From the NCBI GenBank assembly GCA_905221115.1, contig CAJNBX010000001.1, positions 124,001 to 188,000 of the forward strand: a DNA stretch of 64,000 nucleotides, in the 5' to 3' direction. This stretch comes from a bacterium (lineage in GTDB: Bacteria; Bacillota; Bacilli; Lactobacillales; Streptococcaceae). The notes beneath the pieces were generated by a model, which ran no database searches, was not told where the DNA came from, and was given only the letters and a program-made list of their open reading frames with translations. The position numbers and the translations under genes were made by a program. This document shows, in pieces, positions 56,359-64,000 of this stretch; positions within the stretch are counted from its first letter, which is position 1; every line of letters begins with the position of its first letter.

Positions 56359-56997
56359 TTATTTACTATTTCTAGCTTCTTCCAAAATCTTTGCAATCTT
56401 GGTCGTCAAAAGGTCAATAGCAACTGTATTGCTAACCCCCTCAGGAATGACGATATCAGCATAACGCTTAGTTGGCTCGATAAACTGGTGGTACATTGGT
56501 TTAACCACACCTAAGTACTGGTCAATAACGCTATCAAGGCTACGACCTCGCTCCTCCATATCGCGCTTGATACGACGAATAATGCGCACATCATCATCTG
56601 TATCCACAAAAATCTTGATATCCATCAAATCGCGCAGGCGCTTGTCCTCCAAGACCAAAATCCCCTCAACGATAAAGACATCTTGAGGCTCCTGACGATA
56701 AGTCTTGCTGCTTCGTGTATGCTCTGTATAGTCATAAGTCGGAATATCCACTGGACGACCCGCCAACAATTCCTTAATCTGCTCGATCATCAAGTCTGTA
56801 TCAAAGGCAAAAGGATGGTCGTAGTTGGTTTTGACACGCTCTTCAAAGGTCAAGTGAGACTGATCCTTGTAGTATGAATCATGCTCAATCATGGAAATCT
56901 TTTCATCAGGAAAATACGATAAAATGGCTCTCGAAACACTGGTTTTTCCTCCACCAGAACCACCTGTCACTCCGATAATGATTGGTCTATTTTGCAT
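56359..56997 (-). CDS. udk: Uridine kinase
   Basis: A 212-aa P-loop kinase that phosphorylates uridine and cytidine. Walker [14 protein letters not shown], the Asp-containing EHDSYYKDQ and DHPFAFD, and YADIVIPEG are typical. It is a single gene with its own terminator, between xseA and truB on the same strand. Confidence 0.96.
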   Translation of the reverse strand: MQNRPIIIGVTGGSGGGKTSVSRAILSYFPDEKISMIEHDSYYKDQSHLTFEERVKTNYDHPFAFDTDLMIEQIKELLAGRPVDIPTYDYTEHTRSSKTYRQEPQDVFIVEGILVLEDKRLRDLMDIKIFVDTDDDVRIIRRIKRDMEERGRSLDSVIDQYLGVVKPMYHQFIEPTKRYADIVIPEGVSNTVAIDLLTTKIAKILEEARNSK

Positions 56998-57107
56998 GCT
57001 ATCCTCCGTTTTTTTATCCGTTGTCTATTCTATCATAATTTTGGGGAAATTTATAGTCTGATTTGGATAGTCTAGGGGAAGAATTCCATCCCCAAACTCC
57101 AGTTAGA

Positions 57108-57986
57108 TTAGATAAAAACCTTCCTTGGCTTGTAGAGATTGCCTCGTTTTTCTAGAATGGCTAACAATTTATCTCCTTCAAAAGCAGCCAATTCCTTATC
57201 CGACTGTTCTAACTCAATAAAACGACCAAAGCGCACTTCTGTAGCCTCTTCTGGACTTAGGAAAACTTTGACAAGGTCACCCGTCCCAATCTCTAGAGGA
57301 TGGAGAAAGTCCAGTTGGCCAGCCTCTACTTTTTCAGCAATTTCTTCCAAGGTAAGAGCATCTTCTAGCTGTAAACCTGCAGCACTAGTCCGTGTCAAAT
57401 GGGACATATGAGCCGCATAACCCAACTTCTCTCCCAAATCAACTGACAAGGTACGAATATAAGTTCCCTTACTGCATTTCACACGGAAAGTAAAACGTGC
57501 TAGACTCCCCTCATAAGAAATCGGACTTGTCCGATCAAATTGGTAAATGGTTACCTGACGTTCTGGTCGCTCCACTTCCTGACCAGCACGCGCATACTCA
57601 TAGAGCTTACGACCATTGACCTTGACTGCCGAATACATAGGGGGAATCTGGGTAATGGGGCCAGTCAGACTGGCTATCACTTCATCAACAAGGTTTTCAT
57701 CCAAGTGCGACAAAACAGGTGTCTCTGCGACCACTTCCCCACTAGCATCCTCAGTCGTCGTGGAATAGCCTAGAGTTATTTCCCCCTCATAGACCTTGCC
57801 CTCGTCCTGCATAAACTCAACCATGCGCGTCGCCTTGCCAACCGCAATGGGCAAAACGCCCACTACATCCGGATCCAAGGTCCCACCATGACCAATCTTC
57901 TTGGTTCCCAAAATCTTACGCAGTTTAAAAACCGCATCATGCGAGGTCATACCCGCTTCTTTTCTTAAGTTGATAATACCGTTCAT
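57108..57986 (-). CDS. truB: tRNA pseudouridine-55 synthase
   Basis: A 292-aa enzyme making pseudouridine-55 in tRNA. Catalytic Asp38 lies in [17 protein letters not shown]; the TruB core and a C-terminal PUA-like domain (about 235-292) follow. In many Firmicutes it is followed by ribF, but here the next downstream gene is udk. Confidence 0.95.
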   Translation of the reverse strand: MNGIINLRKEAGMTSHDAVFKLRKILGTKKIGHGGTLDPDVVGVLPIAVGKATRMVEFMQDEGKVYEGEITLGYSTTTEDASGEVVAETPVLSHLDENLVDEVIASLTGPITQIPPMYSAVKVNGRKLYEYARAGQEVERPERQVTIYQFDRTSPISYEGSLARFTFRVKCSKGTYIRTLSVDLGEKLGYAAHMSHLTRTSAAGLQLEDALTLEEIAEKVEAGQLDFLHPLEIGTGDLVKVFLSPEEATEVRFGRFIELEQSDKELAAFEGDKLLAILEKRGNLYKPRKVFI

Positions 57987-57996
57987 ATTTGCTTTC

Positions 57997-59271
57997 TCAC
58001 TCCCCCTTCAGCGCTTCAAACTTCGCTTTCATGGTTGGATTTTTTCGAGTCAATTTTTTAACAGAAACATCTTCTAATTTGTTGTTAGCTAGACGGAGTT
58101 GGTTTTCAGAAGTTGTCAGGAATTTCTTGACCTCTTCCATGCGTTTGATGGCCTTGTCGATTTCATCAATAGCTTTGCCAAAGTTAGTCGAAGCTGAATT
58201 ATAGTTCTTGGCAAAGGCTAGTTTAAAGGCATCCAAATCTTCCTCAAAATGTGTAATATCAATATTTTGCTCGCGAACCAAGGCCAATTCTTGTTTGTAT
58301 TTGAGAGAATTAAGAGCCGCATTACGCAAGAGTCCAATCAGCTGAATGAAGAACTGGGGGCGAACCACATACATCTTTTCATACTCGTGGCTGACGTCAA
58401 CAATCCCCGTATTAAAGTAGTCATTATCGGCCTCAAGCATAGTCACCAAAACGGCATACTCACAGTTCTTCTCCCGACGATCCTTGTCCAATTCCTTGTA
58501 AAAATCTGCATTTTTGTGCTTCTTCTCTGTTCCATCTGCTTCATTTTTCATCTCAAACATGATAGAAATAATTTCGACCCCATTTTCATCACATTCACGG
58601 AAGATAAAGTCCCCCTTAGACCCACGCGCAGAAACCTTGTTATCCTTCTCAAAGTAAGCATTTGGAAAGGCAAAACTACGAACCTTGTTAAACTCACTCT
58701 CTGCATACTGTTCCAGACTTTCCCCGATGGCTTTTGTAGATTGCTGGGCTTTGAAATTCTTATAGAACTCGACCTGTTCACTAGCTGCTTTGAGCTGTGC
58801 TTCATAGTTTTGTTTAACAGAAGCCAAAGACAACTCGTTTTCCTTTTCTTGCAAGAGGAGCTGATTTTTGACCTGATCCCGTTCTTTTTCTAAGTCAGAA
58901 AGGGTCTTTTGCAGTTGATTTTCATGTTCCAAACGCAAGGTAGCCAATTGTTTTTCCAAAGCCTGCACTTCCTTGTCCTTGGCCAAGAGAGCCTGATGGC
59001 TTGTCTGTTCAACCTCTTTCTTGGCCAATTCTTTTTCTGTATTAAAGTTTTGGATTTGGCTCTGCAATTGCGCAATTTCTTGGTCTTTTTGAGCCAGTTT
59101 AGACTGTTGTTCATTCATTGCCTTTTGCTCAGCCAAGGCCAGTTCCTGCTTCATCCGATCGTGCAATTCCTTATCAAACTCTGCTGTTCTCACTTGAGAC
59201 AAGAGTTCGGCATACTGGCTTTCATTTACTGTAAAGACTTCCCCACAGTTGGGGCATTTGATTTCGTTCAT
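57997..59271 (-). CDS. DUF2130 coiled-coil protein
   Basis: A 424-aa protein. An N-terminal zinc-ribbon-like [16 protein letters not shown] is followed by a long Gln/Glu/Lys-rich coiled coil (about 30-190), then the DUF2130 domain (about 190-400, [38 protein letters not shown]), which looks like a nuclease-type fold. Function unknown. AGAGGA precedes the ATG. It ends 11 bases before truB. Confidence 0.85.
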   Translation of the reverse strand: MNEIKCPNCGEVFTVNESQYAELLSQVRTAEFDKELHDRMKQELALAEQKAMNEQQSKLAQKDQEIAQLQSQIQNFNTEKELAKKEVEQTSHQALLAKDKEVQALEKQLATLRLEHENQLQKTLSDLEKERDQVKNQLLLQEKENELSLASVKQNYEAQLKAASEQVEFYKNFKAQQSTKAIGESLEQYAESEFNKVRSFAFPNAYFEKDNKVSARGSKGDFIFRECDENGVEIISIMFEMKNEADGTEKKHKNADFYKELDKDRREKNCEYAVLVTMLEADNDYFNTGIVDVSHEYEKMYVVRPQFFIQLIGLLRNAALNSLKYKQELALVREQNIDITHFEEDLDAFKLAFAKNYNSASTNFGKAIDEIDKAIKRMEEVKKFLTTSENQLRLANNKLEDVSVKKLTRKNPTMKAKFEALKGE

Positions 59272-59319
59272 ATCGTTCCTCTTTCTAGACTTCTGTAACC
59301 ATTATATCATGCCTGAGGG

Positions 59320-59354
59320 AAAATCAAAAACAGTGAGTCGAAACCCACTGTTTA
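59320..59354 (-). terminator. Terminator of metY
   Basis: AACAGTG and CACTGTT form a 7-bp stem with a 10-base loop, followed by TTTTTG on the minus strand, about 13 bases past the metY stop. Confidence 0.75.
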
Positions 59355-59366
59355 TCTTCTTTTACT

Positions 59367-60647
59367 TTAAATTTTCTCCAAGGCCAAGCGCAAATCTTCA
59401 ATCAAATCCTCTACATTTTCGAGTCCGATAGACAAGCGGATTTGATTTGGTGTGACACCTGCTGCTTCCAGGTCTTTTTCTGACAATTGACCGTGAGTAG
59501 TTGTTGCTGGATGGACAACAAGTGATTTAGCATCTGCCACATTTGCAAGGTCAGAAAAGATTTCTAAATTATCAATTACCTTGCGAGCTTCTGCCTCTCC
59601 ACCTTTGACATGGAAGGTAAAGATGGAGCCCACACCTTTTGGTAAATATTTCTCAGCCAAGGCATGATAAGGACTGTCTGCTAGTTTTGGATAGTTTACC
59701 TTTTCTACCTTAGGATGGTTGACAAGAAAATCAACAATTTTCTCTGCATTTTGTACATGACGTTCCACACGAAGTGAAAGGGTTTCAAGTCCTTGAAGCA
59801 ACAGGAAAGCATTAAATGGTGACAAGGCTGCACCTGTATCACGAAGCAATTGAACACGGACAGCGATAATAAAGGCTGCCGCACCCACATCACGAGTATA
59901 GCTCAAGTTATGATAACTTGGATCTTCCTCAACAAATTGAGGGAATTTCCCTGAAGCCTCCCAGTCAAAACGACCACTGTCAACAATCACTCCTCCAATA
60001 GTCGTACCATGCCCACCGATAAACTTAGTCGCAGAGTGAATGGCAATATCTACACCGTGAGAAAAGACGTTAATCAAATATGGTGTGGCAAAGGTATTAT
60101 CCGAAACTAGTGGAATCTGGTGTTTATGAGCAATCTCAGCCAATTTTTCCAAGTCAGGAATGTTAATCAAAGGGTTACCCAAGGTTTCAATCAAAACAAG
60201 CTTGGTATTGTCATTGATAGCTGCCTCTACCTCCTCCAAATTATCCACATCCACAAAGGTTGTTGTGATACCATAACGAGGAAGGGTTTCTTTCAAGAGA
60301 TTGAAGGTTCCACCGTAAATAGTCGAAGCAGCCACTACATGGTCACCAGCATGGGCAAGTGCCAAAATCGTATAAGTCACTGCTGCCATACCTGATGCTG
60401 TTGCAAGAGCTCCGACACCACCTTCAAGGGCAGCAATTCTTTCTTCAAAGGCAGCTGTTGTAGGGTTGGTGATACGAGTATAAATGTTCCCTGGTTTCCT
60501 CAAGGCAAACAGATCGGCACCTTCCTGCGTGTCATCAAAAACAAAGGATGTTGTTTGATAAATCGGCACTGCACGAGACTTAGTTGCTGGATCAACTACT
60601 TGCCCAGCATGCAATTGTAAGGTTTCAAATTTAAAATCACGAGTCAT
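59367..60647 (-). CDS. metY: O-acetylhomoserine (thiol)-lyase
   Basis: A 426-aa PLP enzyme of the Cys/Met metabolism family that makes homocysteine from O-acetylhomoserine and sulfide. The PLP lysine lies in IHSATKFIGGHGTTIGG; YGGTFNLLKETLP and SDNTFATPYLI are family segments. Start ATG 60647 (MTRDFKFETLQLHAGQ) lies 8 bases after GGAGG; the longer frame from 60671 is unsupported. Often labelled cysD in streptococci. No T-box or SAM riboswitch is seen upstream. Confidence 0.93.
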   Translation of the reverse strand: MTRDFKFETLQLHAGQVVDPATKSRAVPIYQTTSFVFDDTQEGADLFALRKPGNIYTRITNPTTAAFEERIAALEGGVGALATASGMAAVTYTILALAHAGDHVVAASTIYGGTFNLLKETLPRYGITTTFVDVDNLEEVEAAINDNTKLVLIETLGNPLINIPDLEKLAEIAHKHQIPLVSDNTFATPYLINVFSHGVDIAIHSATKFIGGHGTTIGGVIVDSGRFDWEASGKFPQFVEEDPSYHNLSYTRDVGAAAFIIAVRVQLLRDTGAALSPFNAFLLLQGLETLSLRVERHVQNAEKIVDFLVNHPKVEKVNYPKLADSPYHALAEKYLPKGVGSIFTFHVKGGEAEARKVIDNLEIFSDLANVADAKSLVVHPATTTHGQLSEKDLEAAGVTPNQIRLSIGLENVEDLIEDLRLALEKI

Positions 60648-60756
60648 AAGGCGACCTCCATATAGTTTCATTAAAGATATTGTAGCACCTTAAGGTATAG
60701 TTTACAAATATCAGTTTTCTATATTTTGATATAAGAAATAGCTATTACTCTATTTT

Positions 60757-60788
60757 AAAAACGAAAAAAGCACGACTCAATCGTGCTC
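60757..60788 (-). terminator. Terminator of the formate/nitrite transporter gene
   Basis: AGCACGA and TCGTGCT form a perfect stem around a short loop, then TTTTTTCG on the minus strand, 7 bases past the stop. Confidence 0.85.
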
Positions 60789-60794
60789 ATTTTC

Positions 60795-61592
60795 TTAATC
60801 TACATAAGTATCTTCGTTTTTATTGAGGAAGGCATATGGAAGACCCATCAAGAGGCCTCCTCCGATAAAGTTTCCAACGAAGGTTACACCCCAGTGACGA
60901 AGCATATTTCCAACACCGAAGTTAGCAATTGAATCAGCAGCAACACTGAATTTCACAATTGCGAAAGAAGCAAAGTTCGCCGCAATGTGCTCGTTTGTTA
61001 AGAATACAAACATGTAAATCGCTGACAACACAAGCCAAAGTTTGGCACCACCATCTTTGACCAAAACAAATGAAAGAATCGCAATATTTACGAAAATATT
61101 TGCCAAAATCGCCTCAAGCAAGATTAATTCATTTGAACGGCCTAACTTCATCTCAACAACCCCTGAGATGAAACTATCGTGAGTCAGATGTGCATAAGCT
61201 GCTGAGTGGGCAAAGCCCCAACCTGCTATCAAAGCCCCGATAAGATTGAACAAGGTACAGTAAAGTAGAATCTCAGCTGTTTTTCTCCAAGAAATTTTTT
61301 TCAAGAAACTACCAGCAGTCAAGAACATCATGTTTGATGTTACCAACTCGGCATTCAAGAAAACAATGTAAGCCAAGCCCCAAGCAAAGACAAAGGGGAA
61401 GAGGAAACGTCCACTACCTGGTGCAATCTTATTAATCAAGTCAGCCCCAACTGCACCAGCAGCTGTACTGAAGGTTAAAAATGCACCTGCAAACATAGAA
61501 CGAATCGCATACTTAAATTTGCTTTGGCTATAAAGACTTTCTTTCTTCTTGCAAGCAAATTCAATCTTTGAGATAAATTCTGAAGAAACCAT
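60795..61592 (-). CDS. Formate/nitrite transporter (FocA/NirC family)
   Basis: A 265-aa pentameric channel protein with six helices. GAFLTFSTAAGAVG (about 35-48), FLNAELVTSNMMF (about 78-90) and NEHIAANFASFAIVKFS (with the central His) are the pore signatures. In streptococci, FocA exports formate made by pyruvate formate-lyase. It is a single gene between metY and srtA. A CcpA-type site lies at its promoter. Confidence 0.92.
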   Translation of the reverse strand: MVSSEFISKIEFACKKKESLYSQSKFKYAIRSMFAGAFLTFSTAAGAVGADLINKIAPGSGRFLFPFVFAWGLAYIVFLNAELVTSNMMFLTAGSFLKKISWRKTAEILLYCTLFNLIGALIAGWGFAHSAAYAHLTHDSFISGVVEMKLGRSNELILLEAILANIFVNIAILSFVLVKDGGAKLWLVLSAIYMFVFLTNEHIAANFASFAIVKFSVAADSIANFGVGNMLRHWGVTFVGNFIGGGLLMGLPYAFLNKNEDTYVD

Positions 61593-61622
61593 AATAAACT
61601 CCTAAAAATTTTTTACCTGATA

Positions 61623-61660
61623 ATTATATCACAAACGTTAAAATTAAGGAAGCGTTTTCT
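61623..61660 (-). promoter_or_regulatory. Promoter and cre site of the formate/nitrite transporter gene
   Basis: TATAAT (61623-61628) lacks a good -35 but the box AGAAAACGCTTCCT (61647-61660) matches 13 of 14 cre positions and covers the -35 region. Confidence 0.6.
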
Positions 61661-61691
61661 GTATTTCATAAAAGTTTATTCTTATGAAAAG

Positions 61692-61729
61692 CTTAAAAAA
61701 TCAGTGAAATCCAGGATTTCACTGATTTG
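61692..61729 (-). terminator. Terminator of gyrA-srtA
   Basis: AAATCAGTGAAATCC pairs perfectly with GGATTTCACTGATTT (loop of a few bases), then TTTTTTAAGC on the minus strand, 3 bases past the srtA stop. Confidence 0.9.
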
Positions 61730-61731
61730 TA

Positions 61732-62475
61732 TTAATAAAATTGTTTATATGGTTGATTGAAAGCTGTTAGGATTTCATCAGATGTTTGTGAATAATCTTT
61801 TGTTTCTTTCAAATCGCCTTTTACAATAATACGTTCTGTAGCAGCAAGGTCTTCACAGGTTACTAATGTAATCTCATTTACCCCATCTCTATCATCAACT
61901 TCATCAACACGATCCGGTGTAACACGTTTGACTTCACGTATTTCATAAGTATAAACTTTATTTTTATCGGTTAGATAAATCTTCATACCATTTTTAGCGT
62001 TATCCAAAGGAGAAAATAACATTTTATTAGCATTATTGACACCAAAAATATGATGACTAGCTAGACTATAATTTCCTTTCCCCATCACTTGATCGCGTTT
62101 CATCGTACCAGCACCATAGAAGAGATTGACATTATCAAGCCCTTTAAAAATTGGCAGATTCATTTCTAATTCAGGAACTGCAATTCCGCCGATAACTGGT
62201 AATTTTTGAGCATCCCATTGAGAAGCTAGAACCGCTTCAGAAGAGATAGCTTTGACAGAATCAAAATCAAAATTTCCTTCTGTATCCTGATTTTCTTCTA
62301 TTTTTTCTTTTGATACCTGACTAACTTGATACTTATTGGTATTCCAAACCATGAAAATATCACGAATTTTAGCATTAAAAATCAAAGCGATTGATAATAG
62401 TATCAGAAATCCTGCTAGGATATTTGTCAGCAGATTTTTTCGTTTGTTTTTCTTCTTATTATTTTTTTGAGACAT
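61732..62475 (-). CDS. srtA: Sortase A
   Basis: A 247-aa membrane transpeptidase that links LPXTG proteins to peptidoglycan. A basic N-terminus and one helix (about 15-34) anchor it, followed by the class A catalytic domain: His141 (LASHHIFG), Cys207 (TLVTCEDL) and Arg215 (ATERIIV). It overlaps the gyrA stop by one base (TAATG), the usual gyrA-srtA coupling in streptococci. Confidence 0.96.
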   Translation of the reverse strand: MSQKNNKKKNKRKNLLTNILAGFLILLSIALIFNAKIRDIFMVWNTNKYQVSQVSKEKIEENQDTEGNFDFDSVKAISSEAVLASQWDAQKLPVIGGIAVPELEMNLPIFKGLDNVNLFYGAGTMKRDQVMGKGNYSLASHHIFGVNNANKMLFSPLDNAKNGMKIYLTDKNKVYTYEIREVKRVTPDRVDEVDDRDGVNEITLVTCEDLAATERIIVKGDLKETKDYSQTSDEILTAFNQPYKQFY

Positions 62476-64000
62476 TATGCTTCACCTTCTGTTTCGTTTT
62501 CTGTCCCAACTTCTTCTTTTTCTGCCGCTGCAACCGTAGTAAAGGTCACAATTTTAGCATCTTGATCCAGACGCATTACTTTAACTCCCATAGTCGAGCG
62601 TCCTGTTTGTGAAATATTGTCAACGTTGGTTCGAATCATGACACCTGTATCAGTGATAATCATCAAATCTTCATCGCCTTTAACGGTCATAAGACCAGCA
62701 AGAGAACCATTCTTATCTGTAATTTTAGCAGTTTGCATCCCTTTACCACCACGACCTTTTGTTGGATATTCAGTCGCGACTGTACGCTTACCATATCCTT
62801 TTTCTGTGATGATAAGAACCTCATCCTGGTCTGTTATCACACTAGCTCCAACAACTGTGTCTCCGTCACGAAGGTTAACACCTTTTACACCAGTGGCGAT
62901 ACGGCTCATGCCACGAACGGCTGATTGATTAAATCGAACTGCATAACCAAACTTGGTACCAATGATAATATCCGTATCTTCTTCCGTCAACAAGACATTA
63001 ATCAACTCATCTTCATCCTTGAGGTTTAAAGCCTTGAGACCATTCTGACGAATGTTAGCAAATTCCTTAACGCTGGTTCGCTTCACAATACCATGACGGG
63101 TTGTGAAGAAGAGGTAAGCATCATCACTGCGTTCAGACTCGACATTGATGATGGTTTGAATACTTTCGCCTTCATCCAATTTCAAAAGATTGACTACTGG
63201 TAGCCCTTTGGCCGTCCGACCATACTCAGGAATTTCATAGCCTTTCAAACGATAAACTCGCCCTTTATTTGTGAAGAAGAGCAGATGATCATGGGTGCTA
63301 GTTGACACTAACTCACGAACAAAATCATCATCCTTAACACCTGTTCCTTGAACACCGCGGCCACCACGTTTTTGAGCAGTAAATTCAGCTTGGTCCAGAC
63401 GTTTGATGTATCCCTTATTAGAAAGCGTAATCAAGACATCCGATTCTTCAATCAAATCCTCATCTTCAAGACTCAATACTTCACCGACCATCAACTCTGT
63501 ACGACGTTGGTCGCCAAACTTACGCTTAACTTCATCCAATTCTTCTTTGATGATTTGAGAAACACGTTCTGGTTTAGCAAGAATATCTGCTAAATCCGCA
63601 ATCAGAGCCAAGAGGTCATCATACTCAGACTGAATCTTATCACGTTCCAAACCTGTCAAACGACGAAGACGCATATCTAAAATAGCCTGACTTTGACGTT
63701 CAGAAAGCTTAAACTTACTCATCAACTCAGCTTGTGCTTCCGCATCTGTTTCACTAGCACGGATGATACGAATCACTTCGTCGATATGATCTAGCGCAAT
63801 CAAGAGACCTTCTAAGATATGAGCACGTGCTTCCGCTTTTTCCTTATCAAAACGTGTACGACGAACAACCACTTCTTTTTGGTGTTCGATATAAGCATCC
63901 AAAATCTGACGAAGAGATAAAATCTTCGGCACCCCATTTTGAATCGCCAACATATTAAAACCAAAGTTGGTTTGCATCTGGGTCATCTTGAAAAGATTGT
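62475..64000 (-). CDS. gyrA: DNA gyrase subunit A, C-terminal part
   Basis: The gene enters from the right edge; about 508 codons are visible and the start is outside. Segments include the coiled-coil and tower region (IEHQKEVVVRRTRFDKEKAEAR) and beta-propeller repeats with a GyrA box (QKRGGRGVQG, where KRGGRG fits QRRGGKG). It ends EEVGTENETEGEA. The quinolone-resistance region (residues about 67-106) is not in the window. Confidence 0.97.
   Translation of the reverse strand, partial: NLFKMTQMQTNFGFNMLAIQNGVPKILSLRQILDAYIEHQKEVVVRRTRFDKEKAEARAHILEGLLIALDHIDEVIRIIRASETDAEAQAELMSKFKLSERQSQAILDMRLRRLTGLERDKIQSEYDDLLALIADLADILAKPERVSQIIKEELDEVKRKFGDQRRTELMVGEVLSLEDEDLIEESDVLITLSNKGYIKRLDQAEFTAQKRGGRGVQGTGVKDDDFVRELVSTSTHDHLLFFTNKGRVYRLKGYEIPEYGRTAKGLPVVNLLKLDEGESIQTIINVESERSDDAYLFFTTRHGIVKRTSVKEFANIRQNGLKALNLKDEDELINVLLTEEDTDIIIGTKFGYAVRFNQSAVRGMSRIATGVKGVNLRDGDTVVGASVITDQDEVLIITEKGYGKRTVATEYPTKGRGGKGMQTAKITDKNGSLAGLMTVKGDEDLMIITDTGVMIRTNVDNISQTGRSTMGVKVMRLDQDAKIVTFTTVAAAEKEEVGTENETEGEA

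Noticed and set aside
58249..58893. Open frame of 214 codons antisense to the DUF2130 gene
   Set aside because: Low-complexity Leu/Phe/Ile composition mirrors the coiled-coil codons of the real gene; no start signal.
60648..60794. T-box or SAM riboswitch before metY
   Set aside because: The leader is short with no specifier hairpin or conserved T-box bases.

Overview
The window is chromosomal DNA of a mitis-group Streptococcus (S. mitis, S. pneumoniae, S. pseudopneumoniae or S. oralis). Evidence: low GC, BOX repeats, proteins that look near-identical to pneumococcal MutX, Ung, SrtA and MurZ, an E3 subunit carrying its own lipoyl domain, and an IS1167-like element. No rRNA, tRNA, CRISPR array or prophage was seen. 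Most genes lie on the minus strand. Species cannot be fixed without alignment.

Layout. 0-1.5 kb: 5' end of an RlmCD-type rRNA methyltransferase gene, then the extracellular thioredoxin/CcdA pair. 1.7-5.7 kb: murZ, an acetyltransferase, a DRTGG/CBS regulator and map. 6.2-12.5 kb: the 2-oxo acid dehydrogenase operon (acoA-acoB-acoC-lpd) with lplA, interrupted by a 451-bp gap built of hairpins. 12.6-17.2 kb: MATE exporter, pyrC, mutX, ung and a HAD phosphatase. 17.3-22.1 kb: an AT-rich TetR-controlled ABC transporter locus with three matching operators. 22.5-26.2 kb: dihydroxyacetone kinase dhaKLM facing dhaS-dhaQ; dhaS is frameshifted. 26.4-29.7 kb: two small genes, then ptsH-ptsI. 30-33.6 kb: class Ib ribonucleotide reductase nrdH, nrdE, nrdF. 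33.7-45.5 kb: tagatose-6-phosphate lactose cluster with lacR, an IS with perfect 8-bp target duplication, a gene for an 85-aa protein, lacG, a frameshifted lacE, lacF, lacT, lacDCBA and lacX. 45.6-48.1 kb: galactitol-type PTS. 48.2-64 kb: housekeeping genes lepA, a phosphatase, recN, argR, tlyA, ispA, xseBA, udk, truB, a DUF2130 protein, metY, a formate/nitrite channel, srtA and the 3' part of gyrA.

How it fits together. PtsI/PtsH feed phosphate to the lactose PTS (LacFE), the galactitol-type PTS and DhaM. Galactose-6-phosphate released by LacG passes through LacAB, LacC and LacD. Regulation is readable from the DNA: paired LacR operators at the lacA promoter, a LacT antiterminator/terminator leader with a cre box before lacT, a DhaS-type operator beside the dhaK -35 box, NrdR-like boxes before nrdH, and TetR operators around the ABC locus.

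Three reading frames are broken by single-base indels (dhaS, the IS transposase, lacE). Lactose PTS uptake and DhaS activation are predicted to be lost if these are real rather than assembly errors. I did not find a clearly new biological system. The least explained structure is the acoB-acoC gap, where two tandem stem-loop units keep their loops and change both sides of their stems.
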